From Icerya purchasi (Eukaryota; Arthropoda; Insecta; Hemiptera; Monophlebidae), in assembly GCA_039619475.1 (NCBI GenBank), contig CM077115.1:557596374-557660373 (forward strand): a stretch of DNA of 64,000 nucleotides. The letters run 5' to 3'. Made by a program: the position numbers and the translations under genes. Under the pieces are notes generated by a model, which did no database searches, was not told where the DNA came from, and saw nothing but the letters and a program-made list of their open reading frames with translations. Within the stretch, counting starts at the first letter, position 1. Each line of letters opens with the position of its first letter. Positions 1-10,731 of this stretch are shown here, piece after piece.

Positions 1-231
1 TGAAACGAGCCCGCGCAGTGTTACATTTTCGTTATTATTAACATTATCGATAGCTGACATCGAAGGCGGACGTAATATTACCGAACGGATAATTACTAAA
101 TACCATACGCGAGTGCAGAATTTCGCGATGTAAATTACGAGAATTAGGTCACGAAATTGTTAAGTTTATAGAATTAGCGGTGAAAATATATTTTTTTTCT
201 TTTCTGTTTTTTTTTTAAGTGTCTATCTGCC
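1..231. repeat. Left copy of a ~215-bp direct repeat
   Basis: This block is repeated at 3617-3835 in the same orientation. The first 93 bases differ from the other copy at only about 3 positions. This copy has about 19 extra bases near 94-113 that the right copy lacks. It ends in a T-rich stretch followed by a shared GTSTCTATCTG-like word, then passes straight into the poly(A)-side tail of the R1-type element. It begins at the window edge, so it may extend further left. It has no recognised coding content. Confidence 0.9.
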
Positions 232-439
232 TTTCTTTTTTTTTTTTTTTATTTATTTATTTATTTATTTTTTTGCATATAAAGCTTTAACGTGGTTAGC
301 GGTGGAAACCATTTAATTAAGTTTTTGGTTTCCTCCCCTCTACCTTTTACAAAATCCTTAATCTTATCTTAACATATTATAATATTAATATAAATTGATA
401 TTGTACGTTCTGTATTGCAATTCCTTTTTGGCGAAATTA

Positions 440-3230
440 TTGAATATATTTATTTTTTAATTCTCCACAGTCCTTCGCGATCTCCATGTTTTAAATGTTA
501 CATCCATTCAGGATATACACTGTCCTGCTCATTGCTTCTAATGCAATTTTCTGTTTCTGCTATCTTGAATCTTTTCAGATATATTTTGAAATTCCCATGG
601 CCTGATATAAATTGTATATTGGAAAGAAATTTGGCGTATAATAATTGTTGTTTAATCTCTGCTTGAATGTTGGGAAAAAATCTTTCGTTATTCCACTATG
701 ATTCGTCCACACCGCTTCAAACTTCTCCACATATTCTTCCATGATAAATTTTTTGGATTGTCTGTCTGTTATTATTTTATTCTCTACTATATATCTATTA
801 TATTTATATATGCGATTTTTTCGGAAGTTTGTTCTATTTTTAATTCATTTTTGATTGCAAAAATATTGACATATGTTTTTCTATTTCCAAGTATGAATAT
901 TCCAGCTATGACTGATGCGTTTGTATAATTTTTATTGTTTTGTAAGCTTTGATTAGTTTGATTGCTATGATGTTCTGTGTATGCTTGCTAAAAATTTTTG
1001 AAATTTATTGAACTTTAGCATATCCTTATAAATAATACTACTGTATAATAGATTAGATAATATCACTGTTTTGTATAATATTATTCCTTTTTTGTAATTC
1101 ATCTGATTGTTAAAATAGCTTCGTGAATATATTAATAAATTTCGTAATTTTTTCATTTAAGTACTTGCAGTGGTTGTAAAATTTAAGGTTTTTATCTATC
1201 GGTACTCCGAGGTATTTTACTTGGTCCTTTACTGTAGTCCGTATTTATTTAAGTTCATGTTGATTTTTCTGCGGTTGAATATCATCAAATTTGTTTTGCT
1301 CATATTTAGATTAGGATATTTCTAGGAACTCTTTTATGTTTCTTATACACTATTGCTATTTTGTTTTCTAACTTTTCTGTATTTCTGTCTGCTACTATAA
1401 TTGCTAAATCATCTACAAATGTTATAATTTTAACATCGCTCGGTAATTCTAACTTATATATTTGTGCAAACAGTATATTCCATAAATATGGGCTTAACAC
1501 CGCTCCTTGTAATATACCTGTATCTACGTGTACCTTTTTTTTTGTAGTTGTTTATATTAATTTCCGTATATCTTTGATCATAATATTGATTTAGAATCTC
1601 CCATAAGTTATTGTCTAATTTTAATTTTTCCAGTAGTTTTATCATCTGATTTATGTCACAATGCTATCAAATGCTTTTGTAATGTCTATAGTTAACATTA
1701 CCATTTTGTATGATTTACTTTTGTATTCTTTAATAGTTTTGTACATAAATTGCTAACTCTGTTGATTTCCCTTCTAATGCTAATTATATTTCTTGCTACA
1801 CAGAAGTTTTTGATTTTATTTAGTATGCATTTCTCATAAATCTTACTGAAATTTGATAATATGTTAATCGCTCTGTATGACATAGACACTTTCTTTGGTT
1901 TACCGATTTTATGTATTATTACGGTTCTAGATAATGTCCATATATCTGGATAGTAGCTTTTCTCAAATAATTTATTTATATATTTTGTTAATTACTCCTG
2001 GGTACTTTTTATTGAATATGTTTACAAATGTGTTAGATATATTATCTAATTGCTGTTTTCTTGTTTAACTTTTTAACTATTTCATTTATTTCTTCCAATG
2101 TATCTGTTTATGATGAATAGTTTACTATGTAAGTACATTTTTTCTGCTATTAAGTCTACTTTTTCTTTGTCTGTTGTAGCCCATCCATCTAACATTGTGG
2201 TATTTCTAGTCTAGTGTTTCTATTCATTAATATTTTGTACTTTAATCCAAATGGTTTGTTTATTTCCGTTAACTTCTTCCGTGCTTCCATTTTGGCTATT
2301 TTGATATTATATTTGTAATTATTAAATTCTTTTCTATATTCTTTAAATGATAACTCTCTGCTCCTTTCATTTTTGCATTTTTTATACTTTTTATATTTTT
2401 TTATTTTAATTTAAAATAAAAAAAAATAATATGTGTATCTTTTTCCCTTCTGATACTATACGATTTATCTACCATCAAATTCACATACTTTGTAAAATTT
2501 TCTATCCATGTGTTCAATTCGTTTTTATCTTTACAATTTACATTTAAGTCCAGATTTAGTACTTCATCTCCATGTTTTTATCGAGTATTTTATAATTGAT
2601 ATATTTTACATACCTTATTGTTTCTTTGTGATTATTTGTGCTTAGTTTAAATGTAATGTATTTATGGTCACTATTCGTTATCTGATACTTCCCATTCCCT
2701 TACCTCATCTGTTAGGTTAGGTGTTACTAATGTTAGATCAATTACACTTGTTTTATTATTCCTGTTAAAGGTTATATTATTTTTTTCATTCATTATCACT
2801 GAACGTGTCTATTGTTTTTTCCATTTGTCTTTCTCTTGTGTTATTTTTCCTGTCCCGTCTTGTACTGCGCGAATTTAGATCTCTTAGTATTATAAATTTC
2901 TTAAAATTTTTATTTTTTGAAAATTGGGTGATGAAATTAAAATATCCTTTGGCTATTTTATTTGGCGGCATATATGTGTGTATAAAATATATTTCACTTA
3001 CTTTAAAAACTATTTTATTTAATGTTTTGTGTACGTAGTGTATATCAGTGTTTATTTAGTTATTGTATATGATCATTAAATTATTGTTTATGATACTTTT
3101 ATGTTTTGGTGCATATCCGTTATTATACTTGTCTGATAATAAGGTTATATCTATCTTTTCATTTGTAATTTCTTCTAGTAAAATGTCTCTTGCCACCTTT
3201 CAATGGTTTTCATTGAATTGCAGAATTTTA
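440..3230 (-). pseudogene. R1-type ORF2 (endonuclease-reverse transcriptase), multiply frameshifted
   Basis: Broken copy of the retrotransposon polyprotein that nicks target DNA and reverse-transcribes element RNA. Visible pieces on the minus strand are an endonuclease with a GDFN-like motif reading RDLNSRS near 2860-2880, a lysine-rich linker near 2340-2060, and RT motif 3 as YRAINILSNFSKIYEK near 1880-1840. The catalytic FVDD motif occurs as FVDDLAIIV within 1306-1500. An R1-like thumb (FNNQMNYKKGIILYKTVILSN) lies within 965-1156, and a C-terminal region with FFPTFKQRL occurs near 680. The first Asp of the EN motif region and several frames are disrupted. No frame longer than about 65 codons survives. 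The family is well supported; exact ends are approximate. Confidence 0.75.
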
Positions 3231-3234
3231 ACCA

Positions 3235-3610
3235 TTTTTACTATTATTTGTTTCGTTACTGTTATCCTTAATGTCATTTTTATATTGTGTTGTTTTAATG
3301 CATTTTCATGTATACAGTGTGGTATATGCGGCGATACATTTGATATTATGATATGTTTTGCCGAGTTTAATAATTTCCTTATTTGTATTTTGTCATTTTT
3401 TATTAGAATTGTGTGATGTACTTTAGTAATTTGTTCCAGTAAGTTTTTATTTGAGAAATATATACAAATTCTGCTGTTAGAAATACGCGATGCAAATAAA
3501 ATGTTGTTTGCTCCAGCATATTTTCCTACTTCGTATGTGTGTATTCTTTTAGTTTGATTTCGCTTGTTGCATTTAGTATAATAGCTTATTGTCTTTCCGG
3601 GAATAACTGA
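3235..3610 (-). pseudogene. C-terminal part of R1-type ORF1, 5' truncated
   Basis: The minus strand reads a largely open stretch ending just upstream of the endonuclease. It contains KYAGANNILFASRISNSRI and then KHIIISNVSPHIPHCIHENA, which resembles the RNA-binding-like ORF1 C-terminus of insect non-LTR elements. It stops abruptly where the right direct repeat begins (3617). The element is therefore either truncated here or the repeat itself is its 5' part. Assignment to ORF1 rests on pattern memory, not alignment. Confidence 0.5.
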
Positions 3611-3616
3611 AATGTA

Positions 3617-3835
3617 ATGAAACGGGCCCGCGCAATGTTACATTTTCGTTATTATCAACATTATCGATAGCTGACATCGAAGGCGGACGTAATATTACCG
3701 AACGGATAATGTGCAGAATTTCGCGAAATAAATTACGAGAATTAGGTCACGAAATTGTAAAGTTTACAGAATTAACGGTGAAAACATTTTTTTTCTTTTC
3801 TGTTTTTTTTTTCTTAAAGTTTCTATCTGTCTGAA
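3617..3835. repeat. Right copy of the ~215-bp direct repeat
   Basis: This is the same sequence and orientation as 1-231, about 95% identical over the aligned part, with one ~19-base internal length difference. It abuts the 5' side of the R1-type element. It shares the T-rich block and the final TCTATCTG word. See the finding on this arrangement. Confidence 0.9.
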
Positions 3836-4199
3836 ACTACTTACAATTAAACTATTAACTGTAGTAGCTGTGATTTATCAAGTTATCATTATATTGGACG
3901 TACACGCTTACATTCTTTTGTCTGCTGTTTTATCGCTACAAAAGTATTTATGTGTATTGATAACTTTCGAATGAATACGATGTTTGTATCTAGTTTATAT
4001 ACGGAGAAAAGCGCAATTCGATGGAATGAAAATCTGATAAGAAGAAAAATTTGAACGTTTCATTTATAAGCCTGTAGTAAAATATTGAATTACGATGTTA
4101 TTGAAAACGCGTTAATTACTTTTAGTAGAGGGGAAAAATCTGCTGGTGCCCTCCAACTCCTTTCCGAAGGTGGTTTTTACTATTGCGGAATATCATTAA
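3836..4199. other. No recognised feature
   Basis: AT-rich sequence with no open frame of note, no repeat match inside the window and no RNA-gene signature that I can see. Confidence 0.5.
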
Positions 4200-4207
4200 T
4201 GGCAAGT

Positions 4208-4230
4208 TTGTTTTTTTTTTTTTTTTTTTT
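4208..4230. repeat. Poly(T) tract
   Basis: An uninterrupted run of about 22 T immediately upstream of the RNase H remnant. Its orientation (T-run 5' of a plus-strand remnant) does not suit that remnant's own tail, so it probably belongs to an older insertion or is a simple repeat. Confidence 0.8.
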
Positions 4231-4254
4231 TATTTTTAGCCGCTTATGGTACCT

Positions 4255-4905
4255 GATAGATTAAATGGCGGCTGTTTTGCCATCCTGTGTCCCTTACCTG
4301 TACTCCCGACCTCCTTTCTATCCGCGTGTTGTCTCGCTCTGGGTCCCTGGCCACGTGGACATTGAGAGTAATGAAAAGACAAATTCTTTACCTTGGATTG
4401 CTGTATCTTCCCGTCTCTATTTCAGTGAAATTCCTGCTTCCAATTTGCATCGTCTATGAGTAAAATTCCGTATTAGATTCTAGTCAAACATTTACACGCT
4501 CCTTCCACTTTCCAAAAAACTTTCCTTCCATCTGACCATCCAGTCGAATCTTCCTACTCATCCCTTATTCTATGACTTTCCTACTATGCAGCGTTCCGCT
4601 ATCGTTCTATTAATCATTTACACCTTAGTTATATTCCAAGTTACCTTCCTTTTCTTTTAACACCCTCTCCCAACTGTCATCTTTGTCCCAATCACGAAGC
4701 TATCTGCGGTTATATCAACTTTGAATGTCCACCTCTCCCAACTGAACGTTCCATTTCTTATTCTAATTTGTTATCTCTTAGGCTTCCCCATAGTCTACGC
4801 TGCGATATTTTTTTTCTCTTAGTGTTATTTTATGGAGAGCATACGACCTCATGAGGTTGCCATATTTTAATTGTTATTTAATAATCTCTAGAAATAAAAT
4901 TTTAA
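4255..4905 (+). pseudogene. 3' remnant of an RNase H-bearing non-LTR element
   Basis: The plus strand encodes VSLWVPGHVDIESNEKTNSL (about 4330-4390), the final conserved block of non-LTR RNase H domains (WVPxHxGIxGNExAD). The last catalytic Asp is replaced (NEKTN). Frameshifted downstream sequence retains a cysteine pair (CHLCP, near 4676-4690) and a short C-terminal tail. It ends with an AATAAA signal near 4892. Only the C-terminal ~200 codons plus 3' UTR are left, and the reading frame is broken at 4457. It belongs to the I/LOA/Jockey group of RNase H-carrying elements. The 5' edge is uncertain. Confidence 0.6.
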
Positions 4906-4929
4906 CCTTCAAAAATTGTTCACGGCGAC

Positions 4930-7900
4930 ATACCGATTTGTGGGCACTCGGCCTCACCAACCGTAGAGGGCAGCTCGTTGTACAATGGTGTCATTTGCCG
5001 GCCCTGAAAGACTGCAAAACCCGTTGTTGAATGAACCAGAAAGTGTTCGAGCGATTTTAAATTTTACAATATGTGACAGATTGTAAATCGCCTACTGTAA
5101 CTTCTATCGGATCTATATAGAAAAAAAAATCATTATGCAAATTCTTATCTCGGTCTTGAAATTCATACTGAAATTTATATGTATTTTGTTGATCTCGTTT
5201 TGGGGCTTTTTCCGTATGCAGAAACGATAAACTCCTGGAACGTTTATTCAGCCTTAACAATGAGATCTCAGCTAATTCGGCTTGGCCCATACTAGCTTTC
5301 AAGATTCAGCTTACTCAACCGAGCAGTTTTCCTCCCGGTTAGAAATAACCCCGGATATCGGCGGTCCTTTTACTTTTATCGAAGCTATTTCGGTTTATTA
5401 TCTATACATAAATGGGTAAAGATAAAATAGTTCAGTACCGTTTTCTCCTCTGTTTGTTAAACGATTTTTTTTTGTCCTTTAGTAGTTATTTGCGGTCTTT
5501 AGTGTTATCAGTGAAAAAAAAAAATTGGAAATAATTATGTTATTTTTGTTTTCTTTATTTAAATAAAAAATTAATACAAAAAATGAAAAATAAAATCGCT
5601 ATAGTCAGTAAATCTGTTCTTATTTAAATGTTCTAATTTTTCGTAATGATCATCATTATTGGCTTTTTTATAGTGTACTAAGCCTTAAGGTGTCGTTTAA
5701 TATCATGTGATGATTTACTGTTATTTTATTTAATTTATTTAATCATTCAATTATAATGGCACTGAACTATTTTGCATATAAAAGTGTATGTTCTCAGATA
5801 TAGACAATGAACTATAAGAGGAGAAAATTTTTTTTTTTTGAAAATATGTAAATTTTTAATAATAATTATGGTCGACTTTCAGTATTCTTAATTACGCCTC
5901 GCTTTCATCACGAAAAAAATCGATTTAAAAAAAATGTATTAAAAATAATGTTGACGCCGTTTAAATATTTTTAAAATAAAATTCCGGCGAGAAATATTAA
6001 ATATAATTGCAAATTAAATATCATCTGCGGTGTATTTTCTTATAAAATACCGCATATGCACGCGGTATAAATATTCTCTAGATAAGCATCTTGATATAAA
6101 AAAAAGTAACGCGCCGACTATAGACTACCGGTATTATTATGTAGGTCGATGTTTGCCGTTTAACTAACTGACTTGAGCCAGCGGGCCACTGTTAGCTTGT
6201 GCGATTGTTCATTTGCGTTGACGTGTGGAGAGCAATTGTTTTACCTCTCTCATTTTAACGCAATAAAACATACTGGCAGTATTATTTGCTAAGAATTGGT
6301 CGAAAGTGTTTTTGAGTACTACCGCTACAGGAGTCAGCTTTTGCAGTTGTTGAACTTGGCGCAATTGTATCGATTCGTTTCCGAATTCTTTTATCGAGTG
6401 GCCGAATTTTGACCTAGTATCGTCGTCTGCGCGTCGTATTTCAGCACGAAGAGGACATACGAAGCCGTCCGTTTAAACTATTAAAAGCAAAACCCGGGCG
6501 AGAGGAAGAAATTCGTTTGCTGCGGACACACATCGTGATTAAATTTATATTTCTCATTAGCGAATATGTCGGCGGAGAGCGGTTGGTGTTGGTCGGTAGT
6601 TGATTTAATTGAAGATCGTACGTATTCCGAGCACGTCTGGGTAATGTGCCGTTGAATTACTACGTTAAGCCTACGTGTAAACATGTTGCTCGCCTAGACT
6701 GTGCCTACAAGTGGCCGCTGCTGTTGCACACACCGGCTCGTCTATTATCCATGTTGCATCCTGAGATATTGTACACATCTAGCCTTCCGTCGTGGTTCGC
6801 TTGATGGATGTATAAAAATGTATGCATTGGAATACATTATGCGCCGCGAATCGGGAATATGTTGATTGCCGATCTGGTCCGAACGTGTGTGGGAAAAACG
6901 ACTAACCTATCTTCTAATCTACAATTTGCCGGATAAATTGTTGCCAATTTTCCGCGACGTGCTCTGTATATTTTAAAGATCGGTGCAATAAATCGCCGCA
7001 CACTTTGTATATCAGGAATTCGTACGGTCTTTTCTGTCTGCCACTATGCAGAATAGGCTATCCTCCGTGCTACCTTGTCCTACGATGAGAACTTCATTTG
7101 TTCGACTAATAATCCACGTTGATTTCTTTAATGAAGTCGTGAGATATTTTCCATCGCCAAATGCAGAACAGAAAAATTGTCGAACGCCTCTGGCTACTGA
7201 TCAGATTCGAAACAATGAAAAACCCGATGAATTTTTAAAAAGAAGTAATCGATTTTTCGTTGAATGTTTTTTTTTTTTTTTTTTTTTTTTGAAAATGTTT
7301 TACAGTATTATTATATATTGTAATGTATTTTTTTCTTTCCAGTTAAACTTTGTATTGATTTTTTTTTGTCAAGGAGGGGGTTGAAAAACGAAGCCCTTTA
7401 CATTCTCGCAATTGTTATTAATTTTATCTTTACGCTGGGTTATATTTCTTTCGACGAAGAAGAAAAGCACAATATTGACGCACTTTCGTGGACACTAGCC
7501 TCCTCTTATAAGTCGCCATCATCCAATTTCACCTAGGACCGGTTGATAAAATCCGCAGTCAATTAGCTGATTTTCTACTGACGGTATAGCCGCCTTGACC
7601 ATTGTTTCGCCTTGTCCTTTTTACTGGCAGCAAAGCTCCACTCTTAATTACTGTTCCCCCTTCTGTTCTAGTACACACTGTTGGACAAACCGAAAATGAA
7701 ACCTGCCCCCGCCAATTTTAATATCAACCAGTCTCTATTCCTAATTTTACATCATAATCGCGCACTTCATAATACTGTGGACTTGGAAACTGAGTAAAAA
7801 TTGTAATCCCCGAGTTTTTCACGTTCAGTTTACCATCTGATCACCTATAACTCAGCCCTTCTTGCCTTGAAAGGAGCTCCGCTCTTTGACCCACCCGGGA

Positions 7901-7955
7901 ACACTCCCCAAACCCCCAGCTCTATTACTTTTGTGTTCTTCGTATAGAATGGGGA
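4930..7955. other. Unassigned sequence; AT-rich then GC-richer
   Basis: No coding domain, tRNA or repeat copy recognised. 5440-6110 is very AT-rich with long A and T runs. 6120-7020 is clearly GC-richer with many CpG. Short open frames at 5057-5302 (-) and 6481-6684 (-) have no recognisable motif. A 22-T run lies at 7269-7290. 7840-7930 contains an SDHL-like triplet run that might be a decayed endonuclease, but support is too weak to call. Confidence 0.4.
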
Positions 7956-7960
7956 AAGTT

Positions 7961-8075
7961 GACAAATTCATTCTTAGTCCGACCAACACTGTTTTTTCTG
8001 TCGCAACTTTGTCTTATGTATATAATATATGTGAACAAAAAAAATGATGGCGGTCGGGCTAAGAATGACGTTGTC
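7961..8075. repeat. Imperfect inverted repeat (hairpin, MITE-like)
   Basis: The left arm 7961-7984 and the right arm 8052-8075 are reverse complements at 21 of 24 positions, and weaker complementarity continues inward. The AT-rich centre contains TATATAATATAT. No protein is encoded. The size and form suit a miniature inverted-repeat element or a fold-back. No flanking TSD is evident. Confidence 0.7.
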
Positions 8076-8107
8076 ATTGAATAACATAATTAACCAGAGC
8101 AACAATC

Positions 8108-8170
8108 CATTTTGTCGCAACTTTGTCTTCTTATATATACAATATATGTAATATTTTTCGACAAAAATGA
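8108..8170. repeat. Second partial copy of the hairpin centre
   Basis: The 16-mer GTCGCAACTTTGTCTT at 8114-8129 repeats exactly the one at 8000-8015 inside the preceding hairpin, and both are followed by a TATATA-rich core. The flanks CATTTTGTCG and CGACAAAAATG form a short inverted pair of their own. Confidence 0.6.
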
Positions 8171-9900
8171 ATGTCGTTGCATTAATATATACATATATAT
8201 ATATATATGAAACTAGATTTTCTGAAGCTCGTTATAAGGACATGCTCTGGACTGGACCTCCAGATAATAGTTTTTAATAAACTTTAAAGAAAAATTGATT
8301 TTAATTGTCTACATTACTTTTTCCGAAATGGAGGACCGTTCGTTTGGCCGCAGATCGATTCGTCGTGGGTAAACTCGCCGGCCGCTCGAACGGACGTCCG
8401 CTGAAAGGAAACATTTTGAAAACTGTTTTAGATTGCTGCAATTGAGTTTTAACTTTTTTTTGTATTTTCCGAATTGTTGTATATCGACATTCTGTGCATT
8501 ATTTGCGTACTCAGTGCTAAAAACTACAGTGCGAAAAGTGTCAATTTATTTTAGGCGTATTAAATCTCGGTTGCAGAGGGGTTTTTTTTTTTTCTTTAAA
8601 ATTGACTGCGTCATTACTAAAAGAGTACAGCGTTTAAACCGTTATGGAAGGATGAATTTTGATTATTCGGAGTTTCTTTAAGCTACATACGAGTATATAT
8701 TTTTGACGTATGTTTACTCTTTGTGATAAAAAACCTGCTGTCCTAATTCGGATCTACCGGTGAGCTTCTTTTGACACTTTCATTGCAGTCATAGCAATCG
8801 ATTTCTACAGAAAATTACAAAAATCCCGTATCGGGGGGAACCGGAAGCAACGATTCCTGGCGGACAGATTAATTCCGAAGCCGGGGCTTCAACTGAAGCA
8901 TACCTAGAATAGGAATTTGGGCGCTAGTAGCATTCAAGTTTTCCTTTTCCGGCCCGGTATTTATATCATCAGGGGCTGTTGTCGCGGATTTTCTGTAGAT
9001 GTGAGCGCGCCCCGTTGTTTTTCACCGACACCTGAGTATGAAAATAATTAGTAGTAGGTATGGATTTTCTTCGAGAATATTCTACCGCTGGTCGCTATTT
9101 GATTAACTCGCCATGAAAATACGAGCGGCGAATTCGGCTCGCATCGTTCATTTCTTCTTCCGAAGTTATAATTACCGTCGTCATCGCTATAGTGTTCGGA
9201 CTTCGGTCGGCCACTTAGAAGATGGCCAACGTCTGCCTGTTACGTATGCGATCGAAGTAGCGCGTCCAGAACTAACGCGATGTCCATTTAAATTGTCGCG
9301 ATCATGATGGCATTCGCGTGTGTTTTTGTGTGCGTACGTGTCGCGAAAAACGGAAAATTACAGCGAGCGAATGATTTGAAGGAAGAACGCGCATCGTGCA
9401 GATAATAAAAATTGTCCAGGATGCGCATGTGTCGTCCGTTGGCGGATCATCGTGTTCCGATGAATTGTGGAAGATGGTTTAAAGCGCATTGCATGTTGAC
9501 GCGTGTTCAGCGACTCAATTGTCTGGGAGCCGATGTTCCTCTCGACCGTTGGCTCTGATCGAGATGCTTATTACTACTGCGGCGGGAGGTATGCGAACGA
9601 TAAAGCAGGCGAAAAAGGTGGAATTTGCCACGACTGTCCGAAAAGGAGAACGATAAAAGTGGACGTGCCTATTCGAACGCGATCGTTGCTAGTGGCAAAT
9701 GATTCGTGACTGCTACGGCAAATTTGTATGTGTCCAGCTTGGCCTACATATTACTCTATACCAAAAATGACCGCTATCGTAATTTCTTTGTCGCATTCGA
9801 AACGGGATATTTGGAATCCCGAATTTAATGTGGACGGGGGCTTTCGCAGTTCAGTGTCTCGGTAAAAAAATTTTAACGAGAAACATTGTTGTATAGTTTT
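8171..9900. other. Unassigned sequence with a GC-richer stretch
   Basis: A short AT dinucleotide run at about 8187-8208. 9000-9720 is GC-richer with many CpG. It contains short open frames at 9113-9307 and 9503-9709 (+) that show no known motif and probably reflect base composition. Nothing else recognised. Confidence 0.4.
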
Positions 9901-9904
9901 TCAC

Positions 9905-9942
9905 AAAAAAAAAAAAAACAAAAAAAAAACCCAAAAACAAAC
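9905..9942. repeat. A-rich simple tract
   Basis: A runs broken by single C and CCC. It could be the decayed tail of a plus-strand retroinsertion, but no element body is recognisable upstream. Confidence 0.5.
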
Positions 9943-10429
9943 TATAATTGGTTGTTAGAATTTTATTGAAGGCAATAAAAATATTCGGAAATTATTGTTA
10001 AAATGCAACACAGATCATAGTGGACACAAGGCGCAACGAAGGGAATTGGCCAACTGGTAACTAAATGTTAAAGGTAATTAAAGGGAACAACATGCCAACT
10101 TGTAACGGAAAAAAATCAGGTAATTTCTTTGCGACCCTAACACATAGAGAGGCTAACCCATCGCCGACGACGGTCTGATGATATTCAGACTAGTGCTTCT
10201 CAACATTTATTTTATCATGCTCCAGCTATGAGTCGGTAAAATCGCTTACGGACCAGTATTAATTTAAAAAAATAAGGAAACCTAAACGACAAAATTAATT
10301 TTATAATGTAACGGCACATACTGTTGCTCGGCAACATTTAATCGTATGGAGTAAATTTCTTGCAATCGCATTAAAAAAAAATAAAAATTAATATTAGATG
10401 GTATTTTTTTATTTTTGAGCACGTTATGA
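9943..10429. other. No recognised feature
   Basis: AT-rich sequence; nothing identified apart from the first TSD copy that begins at 10430. Confidence 0.4.
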
Positions 10430-10441
10430 TAGATATTAATA
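10430..10441. repeat. SINE target-site duplication, 3' side
   Basis: TAGATATTAATA, identical over 12 of 12 bases to 10720-10731. It abuts the 3' end of the minus-strand SINE. Confidence 0.85.
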
Positions 10442-10719
10442 TAAGTGAGTAAACCAAGTCCCATACCCTTGACAGGACGTCGGGGATTGTAAAGTTAAGG
10501 TTCACAATGTACTTAAGGATCTAATGGATCTGAATACTGGGGCCAGTTCTTTTCTCATGGGATGATCCGCTTTCACCTTCCCAGATTTCTCTGGTATAGC
10601 CAGTTCAATTTCAGATTGAATATATACCTGGAAGCGATTCGGATCTGGAACGAGACAAGTAACCTGTGACCTCTGATTTGGTAGCCAAACACATTAACCG
10701 CTGGGCTACCACGCTGCCT
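10442..10719 (-). mobile_element. tRNA-derived SINE, 278 bp
   Basis: The minus-strand head starts AGGCAGCGTGGTAGCCC immediately inside the TSD. It carries an RNA polymerase III A-box-like word TAGCCCAGCGG (10708-10698) and a B-box-like word GTTCCAGATCC (10651-10641), spaced as in tRNA genes. The second box departs from the GWTCRANNC consensus by one base. The first ~75 nt look like a tRNA; the remaining ~200 nt are an unrelated body. The 3' end is ACTCACTTA rather than poly(A). A SINE encodes no protein and is moved by a partner LINE that recognises its tail. No partner with this tail is visible in the window. It is a young copy, judging by the perfect 12-bp TSD. Confidence 0.85.
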
Positions 10720-10731
10720 TAGATATTAATA
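10720..10731. repeat. SINE target-site duplication, 5' side
   Basis: TAGATATTAATA, the partner of 10430-10441, directly adjoining the tRNA-like head. Confidence 0.85.

Larger units (their letters stand above)
232..3616 (-). mobile_element. Decayed R1-clade non-LTR retrotransposon
   Basis: Read on the minus strand, this interval carries in order a piece of ORF1 (about 3610-3240), an endonuclease domain (about 3230-2600), an EN-RT linker (about 2400-2050), a reverse transcriptase (about 1900-960) and a C-terminal cysteine/histidine region (about 720-440). It ends at a T/TTTA-rich tract (232-274) that is the A-rich 3' tail. The order and the thumb and C-terminal motifs match the R1 clade. Many frameshifts and stops break the frames, so it is dead. 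It is bounded on both sides by near-identical copies of a ~215-bp sequence (1-231 and 3617-3835). Confidence 0.8.

Noticed and set aside
5057..5302. 81-codon minus-strand frame
   Set aside because: No motif; flanking donor-like words are weak.
7840..7935. SDHL-like stretch suggesting a decayed endonuclease
   Set aside because: A single short motif in a broken frame, with no neighbouring EN blocks in order.
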